Numbered from the stretch's first letter, positions 8,253-16,322 are shown. The stretch: 64,000 nucleotides of DNA from Serratia ureilytica (GCF_013375155.1 NZ_JABXOF010000001.1:124001-188000); one strand, 5' to 3'. The notes: generated by a model not told the origin, from the sequence alone. Program-made: numbers and translations.

Positions 8253-9182
8253 GTGAACATCAGGGATTTCAGAGCATTGGCGCGCAATTTGGTCAGAGAA
8301 TTCGGCATGTTGAACAAGCAGAGCAACGGCTCGCGCTTTTCGCCGCTGCAGATCCATCTGATGATCGAAGTCAGCGAGCAGCCGCTGGGCGTCACCGAGC
8401 TGGCGGCCCGGCTGTGCATCGACAAGGCCAGCGTCAGCCGGGCGCTGCGCAGCCTGGTGGCCGCCGGCGTGATAGAAACGGTGGATCATCCGGATGACAG
8501 GCGGCACAACCTGCATCGGCTGAGTAAACAGGGCGGCAAGACACTGGCCGGCATCGAGAACGACGCCGACGGCTTTATGCAGGCGGCGCTGGCGCAGTTG
8601 GACGACGATGAGCTGGCGAGCACCACTGCGGCGATGAAAAAGATGACCGCGGCGCTGCGCAGCGCGCGCAAACAGCGCGACGCCAATCTGCGGGTGCGGC
8701 CGATCGCCGAGCGCGATGATGCGGTGATGGCGGCGATCATTCGCGAGGTGTTTCGCGAGTACGGCATGGACAAGATGGAAGGCGTCAGCCTGCACGATCC
8801 CGATCTCGATCGGCTGACTGGCCTGTATCGCGACAACGGCGGCCGCTACTGGGTGCTGGAGCGGGACGGGCTGGTGGTGGGGGGCGTCGGCATGGCGCCG
8901 CTGGCCGGCGAAGAGCCCGGCTATTGCGAGCTGCAGAAACTGTTCTTCAAACCCGGCGCGCGTGGGTTGGGCATGGCGCGCTATATGGTGGTGCAGGCGC
9001 TGAAGGCGGCCCGGGCGGCAGGGTATCGCTATTGCTATCTGGAAACCACCGAACAATTGAAAGAGGCGATCGGGTTGTATTACGCGTTGGGTTTCACGCT
9101 GCTGACGGAACGGCGTGGCAATACCGGCCACCACGGCTGCAATGTGTGCATGCTGAAAAATCTGCAGAACGACGATATGTGA
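8253..9182 (+). CDS. MarR-family regulator fused to GNAT acetyltransferase
   Basis: 309 residues from the GTG at 8253, which has GGGG nine bases upstream. Residues about 1-140 form a MarR winged helix: LGVTELAARLCIDKASVSRALRSLVAAGVIETV is the recognition-helix region, followed by the wing HPDDRRHNLHRLS. Residues about 150-305 are a GNAT domain, with the acetyl-CoA loop seen in KPGARGLGMARYMV and the C-terminal YALGFTLLTERRGNTGHHGCNVCM. Such fusions are widespread. The acetylated substrate and the ligand are unknown. A likely scenario is a regulator that detoxifies its own inducer by acetylation. Confidence 0.87.
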   Translation: MNIRDFRALARNLVREFGMLNKQSNGSRFSPLQIHLMIEVSEQPLGVTELAARLCIDKASVSRALRSLVAAGVIETVDHPDDRRHNLHRLSKQGGKTLAGIENDADGFMQAALAQLDDDELASTTAAMKKMTAALRSARKQRDANLRVRPIAERDDAVMAAIIREVFREYGMDKMEGVSLHDPDLDRLTGLYRDNGGRYWVLERDGLVVGGVGMAPLAGEEPGYCELQKLFFKPGARGLGMARYMVVQALKAARAAGYRYCYLETTEQLKEAIGLYYALGFTLLTERRGNTGHHGCNVCMLKNLQNDDM

Positions 9183-9267
9183 GCGGTTTCAAGGTTAACG
9201 CCCGCGCCTTGTGTCACCCTGTTAACCGTTTGATAACAATCACAACGTTTTATCAGGGAGGAGAATT

Positions 9268-10566
9268 ATGTTGGGGGATCCCATGGCGCTGTCTGCGCTG
9301 GTCACGCTGGTGGTCATCGCGCTATGGGCCAGCGCCCGTTTGCCGGAGTATTTGGTCGCGCTGCTGTTCTTTGCGGCGGTGATGGTATTGCAGCTGGCAC
9401 CCGCCGCGGTGACCTTTTCCGGTTTCGCGTCTTCCGCATTCTGGCTGGTGCTCAGCGGTTTCGTGTTGGGCACCGCCATCCGCAGCACCGGCTTGGCGGA
9501 TCGCCTGGCCAACCGGCTCTTGCCGCATCTGGCCGGTTCCTGGCCGCGCCTGGTGGGCGGCGTGGTGGCGATAAGCTACGCGTTGGCGTTTGTCATGCCC
9601 TCCAATATGGGGCGCATTACGCTGCTGATGCCGATCGTCATGGCGTTGGCCGAGCGCGCCGGCCTGGCGGAAGGATCGCGCGGCCGCATCGGTTTGGCGC
9701 TGGCGGTAGGGTTCGGCACCTTCCAGCTTTCCGCCAGCATCCTGCCGGCCAACGTGCCTAACCTGGTGATGAGCGGTGCGGCGGAAAGCGCCTACGGCAG
9801 CCACTTCGCTTATCTCTCTTATCTGCTGTTGCACGCTCCGGTGCTCGGGTTGGCCAAAGGCGCGCTGCTGACGCTGTGCATCTGCGGCCTGTTCCGTGCC
9901 CGGCCGCAGCCGGTGGCGACCGAGGCGGGGCAAACGCCGCTCAGTGCCGCCGAGTGGCGGCTGATCGCGCTGTTGGGCATTACGGTACTGCTGTGGATGA
10001 CCGACAGCTGGCACGGCATCGCCCCGGCCTGGATAGGGTTGGCGGCGGCCTGCTTCTGCCTGTTGCCGCGCATCGGTTTTCTCAACGGCGAGCAGTTCGC
10101 CGCCGGGGTCAACGTGCGCACCTGTATTTACGTGGCGGGGATCCTGGGGCTGACCGCATTGGTCAGCCACTCGGGGCTCGGCGATCGGTTGGGCGGCGCG
10201 CTGCTGGCGATGATGCCGGATCTGCACGGCAAGCCGTTTACCGCATTCGGTTCGCTGGTGGGGATCACCGCGCTGTTGAATTTCGTGGTGACCGCCAACG
10301 GCGTGCCGGCGCTGTTTACCCCGCTGGCGCAGGCGTTGTCCGCAGGCAGCGGCTTGCCGCTGCTGACGGTGCTGATGACCCAGGTGATCGGTTACGCCAC
10401 GCCGCTGTTGCCGTATCAGGCCTCGCCGATCGTGGTGGCGATGGGGATGGGCAAAGTGCCGGCGCGCGAAGGGCTAAAGCTGTGCCTGCTGTTGGCCGCG
10501 CTCAGCTTCGCACTGCTGGTGCCGTTGGACTATCTGTGGTTCAGGCTGCTGGGGTGGATCCCGTAA
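9268..10566 (+). CDS. SLC13/DASS-family permease
   Basis: A 432-residue inner-membrane protein with about twelve hydrophobic segments. The internal-repeat signatures of the SLC13/citrate-dicarboxylate fold are visible: FVMPSNMGRITLLMPIVMAL and SASILPANVPNLVMSG in the first half, and ALLNFVVTANGVPALFTPLA in the second. These proteins import or export dicarboxylates, sulfate or related anions with sodium; the substrate is not predictable here. GGGAGGAG precedes the ATG. Its 3' end overlaps the convergent DapF-like gene by 26 bp. Confidence 0.78.
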   Translation: MLGDPMALSALVTLVVIALWASARLPEYLVALLFFAAVMVLQLAPAAVTFSGFASSAFWLVLSGFVLGTAIRSTGLADRLANRLLPHLAGSWPRLVGGVVAISYALAFVMPSNMGRITLLMPIVMALAERAGLAEGSRGRIGLALAVGFGTFQLSASILPANVPNLVMSGAAESAYGSHFAYLSYLLLHAPVLGLAKGALLTLCICGLFRARPQPVATEAGQTPLSAAEWRLIALLGITVLLWMTDSWHGIAPAWIGLAAACFCLLPRIGFLNGEQFAAGVNVRTCIYVAGILGLTALVSHSGLGDRLGGALLAMMPDLHGKPFTAFGSLVGITALLNFVVTANGVPALFTPLAQALSAGSGLPLLTVLMTQVIGYATPLLPYQASPIVVAMGMGKVPAREGLKLCLLLAALSFALLVPLDYLWFRLLGWIP

Positions 10567-11416
10567 ACAGCCCCGCGCCGCCGGCAAAGCAGTCTTCGTC
10601 CAGCGTCAGGGTGGCGATTTTATGCACCGGTCCGCGCATGCTGACCTGAAAATCGCCGCTGAAGGCGATCTGCAGTTCGCCGCCCGGCATCCGCACACTA
10701 ACCCGCTCGCCGACTCGTCCCAACTTGCGCATCACGCTGGCGGCGGCGCAGCTGCTGCTGCCGGAGGCGAGGGTAAAGCCGGCGCCGCGCTCCCAGATGC
10801 CGATGCGCAGCGTCTGGCGATCGACCACTTCCACCAGTTGTACATTGGTGCGTTTCGGGAACAGCGGATGGCGCTCAATCTGCGGTCCGAGCCGATGCAC
10901 CTGCGCCAGATCCAGTTTTTCCACCGGCACCACGCAGTGCGGGTTGCCCATCGACACCAGCGAAACGCTTAACGTCTCCTCCTTCAGGGGCAGCGGATAG
11001 TTCAGCGCCTCCGGCAGATCGATCAAGGCCGGCAGCGCCGCCGGGCTGAAATTGGCGCGCCCCATCTCCACGGTTATCTGATGCGCGTCTTCCGCCACCT
11101 GGCAACGCACGTCGCCGCCGGCGGTGTGCACCAGAAACGGCTGATGCGCCACGCGCTTGCTGTCGAACAGATACCGCGCGTAGATACGCAAGCCGTTGCC
11201 GCTTTTCTCCGCTTCGGAGCCGTCCGGGTTGATGATGCGCAGGGTGGGATTGACGGCGTCGCCGCTGTCGATCAGCAGGCCGTCGGAACCGATGCCGTAA
11301 TGCGGGTGGCACAGCAGGCGGATTTGTTCCTGGCTCAGGCGATCGGCGACCGAACGGTGGCATACCAGGTAGTCGTTGCCCAGACCGTGATATTTGTGAA
11401 ACAGCAGGGGAGTCAT
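10541..11416 (-). CDS. DapF-like epimerase paralogue lacking both catalytic cysteines
   Basis: 291 residues with the two-domain DapF fold. The substrate-binding elements are retained: KYHGLGNDY near the N-terminus, NPDGSE, SMGNPHCVV and IWERGAGF. The two catalytic cysteines of diaminopimelate epimerase (E. coli Cys73 and Cys217) are replaced by serine: Ser72 in EKSGNGLR and Ser218 in TLASGSSSCAA. I checked both codons (AGC and TCC) on the complementary strand. It is therefore unlikely to be the housekeeping DapF and may act on another amino acid or by another chemistry. It stands alone. It could also be a catalytically dead binding protein. Confidence 0.8.
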   Translation of the reverse strand: MTPLLFHKYHGLGNDYLVCHRSVADRLSQEQIRLLCHPHYGIGSDGLLIDSGDAVNPTLRIINPDGSEAEKSGNGLRIYARYLFDSKRVAHQPFLVHTAGGDVRCQVAEDAHQITVEMGRANFSPAALPALIDLPEALNYPLPLKEETLSVSLVSMGNPHCVVPVEKLDLAQVHRLGPQIERHPLFPKRTNVQLVEVVDRQTLRIGIWERGAGFTLASGSSSCAAASVMRKLGRVGERVSVRMPGGELQIAFSGDFQVSMRGPVHKIATLTLDEDCFAGGAGLFTGSTPAA

Positions 11417-11480
11417 GGCGTTGCTCGGCTCAGCGGGAAGAGGTCGCTACAGCTTACAACAGAACGTTGGCGTTAAAGCA

Positions 11481-11508
11481 AACAAAAGGCGGCCTGAGCC
11501 GCCCTTTT
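11481..11508 (-). terminator. Intrinsic terminator after the first DUF1471 gene
   Basis: Read on the minus strand, AAAAGGGCGGC-TCAG-GCCGCCTTTT forms a GC-rich stem with one bulged base, followed by TTTTGTTT. It lies 20-50 bp beyond the DUF1471 stop codon. Confidence 0.75.
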
Positions 11509-11529
11509 GCACGATTGCCGATCCGGCCA

Positions 11530-11787
11530 TTAATTGTAGATGATCGCGGTGCCGTGCAGTTTGTTGTCACCGGTAGTGGCGATGATCTGGAAGGATTTGG
11601 CACCCGCCGCGTCGGCTTTGGCCGCCAGTTTGTTTTCCAGGCTGCTCAGGTCGGACGCGCCGCTGACGGTAACGACGCCGGCTTTTTGCAGGTCGGCGGG
11701 TTGCGTGTTAACCAGTTCGGCGGCGAAGCTGCCGAAGGAGGCGGAAGCCAGTGCGATGGCTGCGATGGTCATTTTCAGGTTTTTCAT
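11530..11787 (-). CDS. DUF1471 (YhcN/BhsA/McbA-type) periplasmic protein, copy 1
   Basis: 85 residues. A Sec signal peptide (MKNLKMTIAAIALASASFGSFA, cleaved after FAA or SFA) is followed by the DUF1471 domain. Its consensus features are present: GVVTVSGASDLSSLENKLAAKADAAGAKSF, an N-terminal strand and a C-terminal GTAIIYN. Members are small periplasmic stress, biofilm or membrane-permeability proteins. It is about 75% identical by eye to the gene 193 bp upstream, so the two are tandem duplicates. A palindrome shared with the neighbouring tetR region lies about 60 bp upstream of the start, suggesting TetR repression. Confidence 0.9.
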   Translation of the reverse strand: MKNLKMTIAAIALASASFGSFAAELVNTQPADLQKAGVVTVSGASDLSSLENKLAAKADAAGAKSFQIIATTGDNKLHGTAIIYN

Positions 11788-11845
11788 GGTCTTATTTCCT
11801 ATCAGTGTTCTTTACGATGTTTGTTTTGTAAGGTCGTTAAATTAA

Positions 11846-11859
11846 TTAACGATCGATAA
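11846..11859. promoter_or_regulatory. Putative TetR operator, site 1
   Basis: TTAACGATCGATAA fits the palindrome TTAnCGATCGnTAA perfectly. It lies 58 bp upstream of the start codon of DUF1471 copy 1. The same 14-mer recurs at 12300-12313, and a 10/12 match occurs at 12356-12369. Confidence 0.6.
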
Positions 11860-11980
11860 TTTAATCTTAGATGCCGGTTTGACGGATTGCAAGTATTTTT
11901 TTAATGCTCGTTAATTAATTTTTTTTACGCCCTGGCGTTGTGAGCAATAAGGATATGCAGTCCACAGGCTTAATGCTTTG

Positions 11981-12238
11981 TTATTGATAGATTTCTGCAG
12001 TGCCATGCAGCTGGTTGTTGCCGCCGGCGCTGGTGATGCGGAAGGATTTGGCGCCGGCCTGATCGGCTTTGGCGGCCAGGCTGTTTTCCAGCGAGGTCAA
12101 ATCGGATGCGCCGCTGACGGTGATGACGCCCACTTTTTGCTGGTCGGCCGGTTGGCTAGTGACCAAATCGGCGGCGAAGCTGCCGAAGGAAACGCTGGCC
12201 AGAGTGAGGGCGGCTAAGGTTAGTTTTAAGCTTTTCAT
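11981..12238 (-). CDS. DUF1471 (YhcN/BhsA/McbA-type) periplasmic protein, copy 2
   Basis: 85 residues, the same length and layout as copy 1: a signal peptide (MKSLKLTLAALTLASVSFGSFA) and a DUF1471 domain with GVITVSGASDLTSLENSLAAKADQAGAKSF and a C-terminal HGTAEIYQ. It is divergent from the tetR gene at 12415, so the two probably share the 176-bp control region, which holds two operator-like palindromes. No terminator is evident between the two copies, so read-through into copy 1 is possible. The precise function is unknown; family members respond to acid, peroxide, chlorine or copper stress. Confidence 0.9.
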   Translation of the reverse strand: MKSLKLTLAALTLASVSFGSFAADLVTSQPADQQKVGVITVSGASDLTSLENSLAAKADQAGAKSFRITSAGGNNQLHGTAEIYQ

Positions 12239-12299
12239 GATGTTAATTCCTTTTCGATAACGGTCAATAGAGGGTTTTAATCCGGTTCGCTAATTTTTA

Positions 12300-12313
12300 T
12301 TAACGATCGATAA
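12300..12313. promoter_or_regulatory. Putative TetR operator, site 2
   Basis: TTAACGATCGATAA, identical to the site at 11846-11859, lies 61 bp upstream of DUF1471 copy 2. The same spacing in both copies supports a functional element. Confidence 0.6.
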
Positions 12314-12355
12314 CTAAATGCTAATCGGTTCTCGACGAGGGCGCAATATTTTTTT

Positions 12356-12369
12356 ATAATGATCGTTAA
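12356..12369. promoter_or_regulatory. Putative TetR operator, site 3 (autoregulatory)
   Basis: ATAATGATCGTTAA matches 10 of the 12 defined positions of TTAnCGATCGnTAA. It sits 45 bp upstream of the tetR ATG, where repressor binding would give autoregulation. Confidence 0.45.
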
Positions 12370-12414
12370 GTTATTTGTGCTAAGCCTGCTGTGGAGCGGG
12401 ATAGGAGAGGAACG

Positions 12415-13059
12415 ATGAGCATCAATGAAGCGGTCTGCGGCAAGAAAAGCCGTGGCAGACCCAAACAATTTGATCGCGACCGGGCGTTGGAAAGCGCACT
12501 CGATCTGTTCTGGCGGCACGGGTATGAAGCCACCTCGCTGGCCGATCTGGTGGAAGTGACCGGCGCCAAGGCGCCGACGCTATATGCCGAGTTCGGCAAC
12601 AAAGAAGGGATGTTCCGCGCGGCGGTGGAGCGCTATCTGCAAAAATACACCACCTGCACCAACCAGCTGTTGGAACAGGATGTGCCGGTGGCCGAGATCG
12701 TCGAGGCTTACGTGCGTTCTTCGGTTCAGGTCTTCACCGATCCCGATACCCCCTCCGGCTGCTTTATGGTGTGCGCCTCCGCTGCGCTGTCGTCCGCTTC
12801 CGACGACGTCGCCCAGATGCTGCGCAAAAAGCATCATGCGCAGGAAGCGGCGCTGAAGGCCTGCTTCGATCGCAAGGTGCAACAGGGCGAGCTGCTGGCG
12901 AAAACCGATACCGCGCTGCTGGCGAAATACGTGATTTGCACCATTGAAGGCATGTCGGTGCAGGCGCGAGAAGGGGCAAGCCGGGACGATCTGTTGCGGT
13001 TGCTGGAGGCGCTGATGCTGGTGTGGCCGCGGCTCAGCCAGATTGGCAATAAGGTGTAG
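12415..13059 (+). CDS. TetR/AcrR-family repressor
   Basis: 214 residues. The N-terminal TetR helix-turn-helix (about 18-65) reads RALESALDLFWRHGYEATSL and continues through a recognition helix around PTLYAEFGNKEGMFRAAV. The C-terminal ligand domain contains DTPSGCFMVCASAAL, typical of the AcrR/YxaF-like group. The ATG at 12415 has AGGAGAGG upstream; the in-frame GTG at 12391 lacks one. It diverges from two DUF1471 genes. Palindromes shared by all three promoters suggest it represses them and itself. The inducer is unknown. Confidence 0.88.
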   Translation: MSINEAVCGKKSRGRPKQFDRDRALESALDLFWRHGYEATSLADLVEVTGAKAPTLYAEFGNKEGMFRAAVERYLQKYTTCTNQLLEQDVPVAEIVEAYVRSSVQVFTDPDTPSGCFMVCASAALSSASDDVAQMLRKKHHAQEAALKACFDRKVQQGELLAKTDTALLAKYVICTIEGMSVQAREGASRDDLLRLLEALMLVWPRLSQIGNKV

Positions 13060-13080
13060 AAACAGGCCCGGTTTTTACCG

Positions 13081-13771
13081 CAATGCTGATCAGTTAATCC
13101 TGAGTGGCATTTTTTTATCCAGCTTCTGGGCGTTCTGTGCAGGGGAATTGCCGTAAATGTCCTGCATTTCTCTATGGCCAACATGAACGGCAATTGGAGG
13201 GGCCGATGGCGCGGCCCCTCCACCCGCGCCTTTGCTTAACACCGTCTGTCCGCTATGCGGATACCCTCGCCGCGCCTGCATTGTCGGGCGGGTCGGCTGC
13301 GACAAACGTCCCTGTTAGTCTCGCCTCAACCGGCCTTCCCTGGCCGGTTGCCCCTGACAACGCCGTCTTGCTCGGCAGCCGGTGATGCGCGCCCAAGGTC
13401 AACACCTGAGCTGGCAGCTACCGGGAAATCTGTCGCTTATGAGGTTGTGGTAGAGAAGTTGGAGATGAGCGCGGTGTTGGGCGCCCTTGAAGACGCCGAA
13501 CGCAGACGTAGCGCATTAGGCGAAACCGCCATGGACGGCGGTTTCAGGTGAGACAGGCAGGGACGCCTGTCGCAACCGGCCTCAATGCGGTATGGCGGAG
13601 GGAGGGGAGTTGGCAAAGCCAACCGTCTGACAGGGCAAAGGCGCGGGTTGCCAGGGGCCGCGCCTTCGGCCCCTGGCTCGGTCGAGGTGTGGGAGCCACA
13701 TGGGGCATCTCACTTTTATCGACCGAAAATTTCACGAACGCCTGCATAAAAACGCTAACTGACCAGCATTA
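13081..13771 (+). mobile_element. MITE-like element, copy A, with IS4-type ends
   Basis: A 691-bp non-coding element. Its ends are inverted repeats: AATGCTGATCAGTTA at 13082-13096 against AATGCTGGTCAGTTA read from the opposite strand at 13756-13770 (14/15). It is flanked by a 12-bp direct repeat CGGTTTTTACCG at 13069-13080 and 13772-13783. These ends resemble IS4 (which I recall starting TAATGCCGATCAGTTAAG), and IS4 makes 11-13 bp duplications. Inside are several GC-rich hairpins (for example around 13195-13222 and 13652-13678) and only short, unconvincing ORFs. A second copy lies inverted at 57775-58545. It probably moved in trans by an IS4-family transposase not present here. Confidence 0.8.
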
Positions 13772-13797
13772 CGGTTTTTACCGGGCCGTATACAGCG

Positions 13798-14619
13798 TCA
13801 CTGGTTGACCGGGATCACCGCGCCCTGGTATTTCTCGCGGATAAAGTCTTGAATCGGCTTGGAGTGCAGCACTTTCACCAGCGCCACGATCTCCGGCTTG
13901 TTCACGTCGGCTTTGTGCACGGTGATGATGTTGGCGTACGGGTTGTTTTCGCCGCTTTCGACCGCGATCGGATCCTTGGTCGGATTCAGCCCGGCGTCGA
14001 TGGCGTAGTTGGCGTTGATCACCACGGCGTCACCTTCGTTGTTGTTGTACATCTGCGGCAGCAGCGCGCCTTCAACGTTAGCCTGGAACTTCAGGTGTTT
14101 CGGGTTTTCCACCACGTCGGCGATGCGTGCATCCACCTTGCTCACCCCTGGCTTCAGCTTGATCACGCCTTCCCGTTCAAAGATTGACAGAATGCGGCCT
14201 TCTTCCGCCACCGCGTCGCGCATGATGATTTTGCCGTTTTCCGGCAGATCTTTCAGGCTCTTGTACTTCTTCGAGTAGATGCCGATAGGCTCAATATGGA
14301 TCGCGCCGGCGCTGACGAAGTCGTAGCTCTTGTCGTCGGCGTGGTCTTTCAGCACCGAGTTCAGGTAAGGCACGTGCTGGAAGTAGTTGGCGTCGATGTC
14401 GTGGCTGGCCAGCGCGGTGTTCGGCAGGATGTAGTCCTGGAAGCGCTTGATCTGCAGATCGATGCCTTCCTTCGCCAGTATCGGTTTGGCCTGTTCGAGG
14501 ATCTCGGCGTGCGGCACGTTGGAGGCGCCAACCACCAGCTTGGTCGCCGCGGCGGCGCCGTAAGAGGCGAGGGTGGCGACAGAGGCGAAAGCCAACATCA
14601 GTAGGTGCTTTTTCATCAT
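13798..14619 (-). CDS. MetQ/NlpA-family substrate-binding protein
   Basis: 273 residues. The mature domain has the NlpA/MetQ features: KLVVGASNVPHAEILEQ, then DANYFQHVPYLN, GAIHIEPIGIYSKKYKSL, and a second lobe with VVINANYAIDAG and the terminal IREKYQGAVIPVNQ. It binds methionine or a related sulfur compound for the adjacent MetI/MetN importer. The signal peptide (MMKKHLLMLAFASVATLASYGAAAA) contains no lipobox cysteine, whereas E. coli MetQ is a lipoprotein. It is therefore predicted to be a soluble periplasmic protein. It is the last gene of metN-metI-metQ, and its 3' end lies just beyond the MITE. Confidence 0.87.
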   Translation of the reverse strand: MMKKHLLMLAFASVATLASYGAAAATKLVVGASNVPHAEILEQAKPILAKEGIDLQIKRFQDYILPNTALASHDIDANYFQHVPYLNSVLKDHADDKSYDFVSAGAIHIEPIGIYSKKYKSLKDLPENGKIIMRDAVAEEGRILSIFEREGVIKLKPGVSKVDARIADVVENPKHLKFQANVEGALLPQMYNNNEGDAVVINANYAIDAGLNPTKDPIAVESGENNPYANIITVHKADVNKPEIVALVKVLHSKPIQDFIREKYQGAVIPVNQ

Positions 14620-14635
14620 CGTTTTCCTTGGTTAA

Positions 14636-15304
14636 TTAACGTTTATCGAGCGTTCTTGTCAGGGTGTCGCCAATGAACTGAATGACGAAAACGATCAGCA
14701 GGATCGTCAGCGTCGCCACCAGCGTCACGTCACTGTGGTTGCGTTGGAAGCCTTCCAGATAGGCCAGGTTGCCCAGGCCGCCGGCGCCGATCACCCCGGC
14801 CATCGCGGTGTAGCTCACCAGCGCGATCAGGGTAACGGTGATGCCGGAAACCAGCGCCGGCGAGCTCTCCGGCAGCAAGACGCGGAAAATCAGGGTGCGG
14901 TTTTTGGCGCCCATCGAGCGCGCCGCTTCGATTACCCCTTTGTCGACCTCGCGCAGCGCGATCTCCACCAGCCGGGCGTAGAACGGCGCAGCGCCGACGA
15001 TCAGCGCCGGCAGGGCGGCGTCCGCGCCGAGAATGGTGCCGATCAGCGACTTGGTGAACGGGATCAGCAGCACGATCAGAATGATGAACGGAATGGAGCG
15101 GAAGACGTTGACCAGCACGGAGATCAGGGTGTAGACCGTGCGGTTTTGCAGCAACTGCCCCTTCGAGGTTAAAAACAGCAGCACGCCGAGCACGATGCCC
15201 AGCACCAGCGTGGCCAAACCGGCGATGCCGGTCATGTACAGCGTTTCCCAGGTGGCGTCCCACAGTTGGTCCAGACGCAGGTGGGGGAACAGGGATTCAA
15301 TCAT
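14636..15304 (-). CDS. MetI-type ABC permease
   Basis: A 222-residue inner-membrane protein with about five transmembrane helices and the ABC permease EAA loop (EAARSMGAKNRTLIFRVLLPE). The N-terminal ATWETLYMTGIAGLATLVLG and the ending GDTLTRTLDKR are MetI-like. It forms the membrane pore with the MetN ATPase and takes substrate from the MetQ-like protein. The start overlaps the metN 3' end by 8 bp, implying translational coupling. A second, housekeeping metNIQ probably exists elsewhere, because this set has an unusual non-lipoprotein MetQ; that is inference. Confidence 0.87.
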   Translation of the reverse strand: MIESLFPHLRLDQLWDATWETLYMTGIAGLATLVLGIVLGVLLFLTSKGQLLQNRTVYTLISVLVNVFRSIPFIILIVLLIPFTKSLIGTILGADAALPALIVGAAPFYARLVEIALREVDKGVIEAARSMGAKNRTLIFRVLLPESSPALVSGITVTLIALVSYTAMAGVIGAGGLGNLAYLEGFQRNHSDVTLVATLTILLIVFVIQFIGDTLTRTLDKR

Positions 15305-16322
15305 GTTGGATAACCTCGACGGCGATGTCTCTTTCGTTCAGCAGGCTGAGCATGTCGGCGACGTGTTGTTCGTTGCCTTCGGCGTGGATGTACAGTTCGC
15401 CGAACGAACCGTTGAGGGTGTGGCTGATCTTGCCGTGCAGAATGTTGACGGTGAGTGGGTAGCGCCGAATCACCTCGGCGATCACCGCCTGATGAGTTTG
15501 TTCGCCGACGAAGGTCAGCTTGAAGATCGCCCCCGGCAGGTGGGCGGTGAGCTGCGGGTTGAAGCTCTCAGCCGTGTCCGCATACTGCGACACCTGTTTG
15601 ACGAACTGCCGAGTGATCGGCTGCTGTGGCCGGGTGAACACCTCGAGCACCGGCCCCTCTTCGACGATGCGGCCGTTTTCCATTACCGCCACGCGGTGGC
15701 AGATTTTGCGCACCACGTGCATTTCGTGGGTGATCAGCACGATGGTCAATTTCAGCTGGCGATTGATGGCCAGCAGCAGGTCGAGAATGGCGTCGGTGGT
15801 TTGCGGATCGAGCGCCGAGGTGGCCTCGTCGCACAGCAGCACGCTCGGGTTATTGGCCAGCGCGCGGGCGATACCGACGCGCTGTTTCTGGCCGCCGCTG
15901 AGCTGCGACGGGTAGGCGTTTTCGCGCCCCTGCAGGCCAACCAGCGCGATCAGTTCCGCCACGCGCGGGGCAATCTGCGCCTTGGGGACGCCGGCTATCT
16001 GCATGGAAAAAGCGATGTTTTGGCTGACGGTGCGCGACCACAGCAGGTTGAAGTGTTGGAACACCATGCTGATTTTCAGCCGCGCCTGGCGCAGGTGGCT
16101 GCCTTTGGCGCGGGCGATATCGAATCCGCCCACGTCAATGCGGCCGCTGGTGGGCTTTTCCAGGCCATTGAGCAGGCGGATCAGCGTGCTTTTGCCGGCG
16201 CCGCTGTAGCCGATGATGCCGTAAATTTGCCCGGCTTCTATCGCCAGGCTGACGTCGTCAACCGCCACGACGCGGCCCTGTGCGCTGTCAAAAGTTTTGC
16301 AAACGTTCGAAAGAACGATCAT
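15297..16322 (-). CDS. MetN-type ABC ATPase with NIL domain
   Basis: 341 residues. The ATPase domain has Walker A GYSGAGKST (38-46), the signature LSGGQKQRVGIARAL, Walker B SVLLCDEATSALDP and the H-loop VLITHEMHVV. A C-terminal NIL-type domain (about 265-341) resembles the regulatory methionine-binding domain of MetN that mediates trans-inhibition. It is the first gene of the importer. About 180 bp upstream holds GC-rich self-complementary sequence. I saw no MetJ box (AGACGTCT-like repeats). Confidence 0.87.
   Translation of the reverse strand: MIVLSNVCKTFDSAQGRVVAVDDVSLAIEAGQIYGIIGYSGAGKSTLIRLLNGLEKPTSGRIDVGGFDIARAKGSHLRQARLKISMVFQHFNLLWSRTVSQNIAFSMQIAGVPKAQIAPRVAELIALVGLQGRENAYPSQLSGGQKQRVGIARALANNPSVLLCDEATSALDPQTTDAILDLLLAINRQLKLTIVLITHEMHVVRKICHRVAVMENGRIVEEGPVLEVFTRPQQPITRQFVKQVSQYADTAESFNPQLTAHLPGAIFKLTFVGEQTHQAVIAEVIRRYPLTVNILHGKISHTLNGSFGELYIHAEGNEQHVADMLSLLNERDIAVEVIQHD

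Noticed and set aside
13195-13678. Possible CRISPR or tandem repeats in the hairpin-rich region
   Set aside because: The repeats are inverted dyads of different sequence and spacing, with no regularly spaced direct repeats and no cas genes.
13090-13747. Short ORFs inside MITE copy A (for example 13090-13305 on the minus strand)
   Set aside because: They change length or frame in copy B, lack ribosome sites, and cover hairpin DNA. I considered Ash/Icd-like phage proteins but could not support a match.
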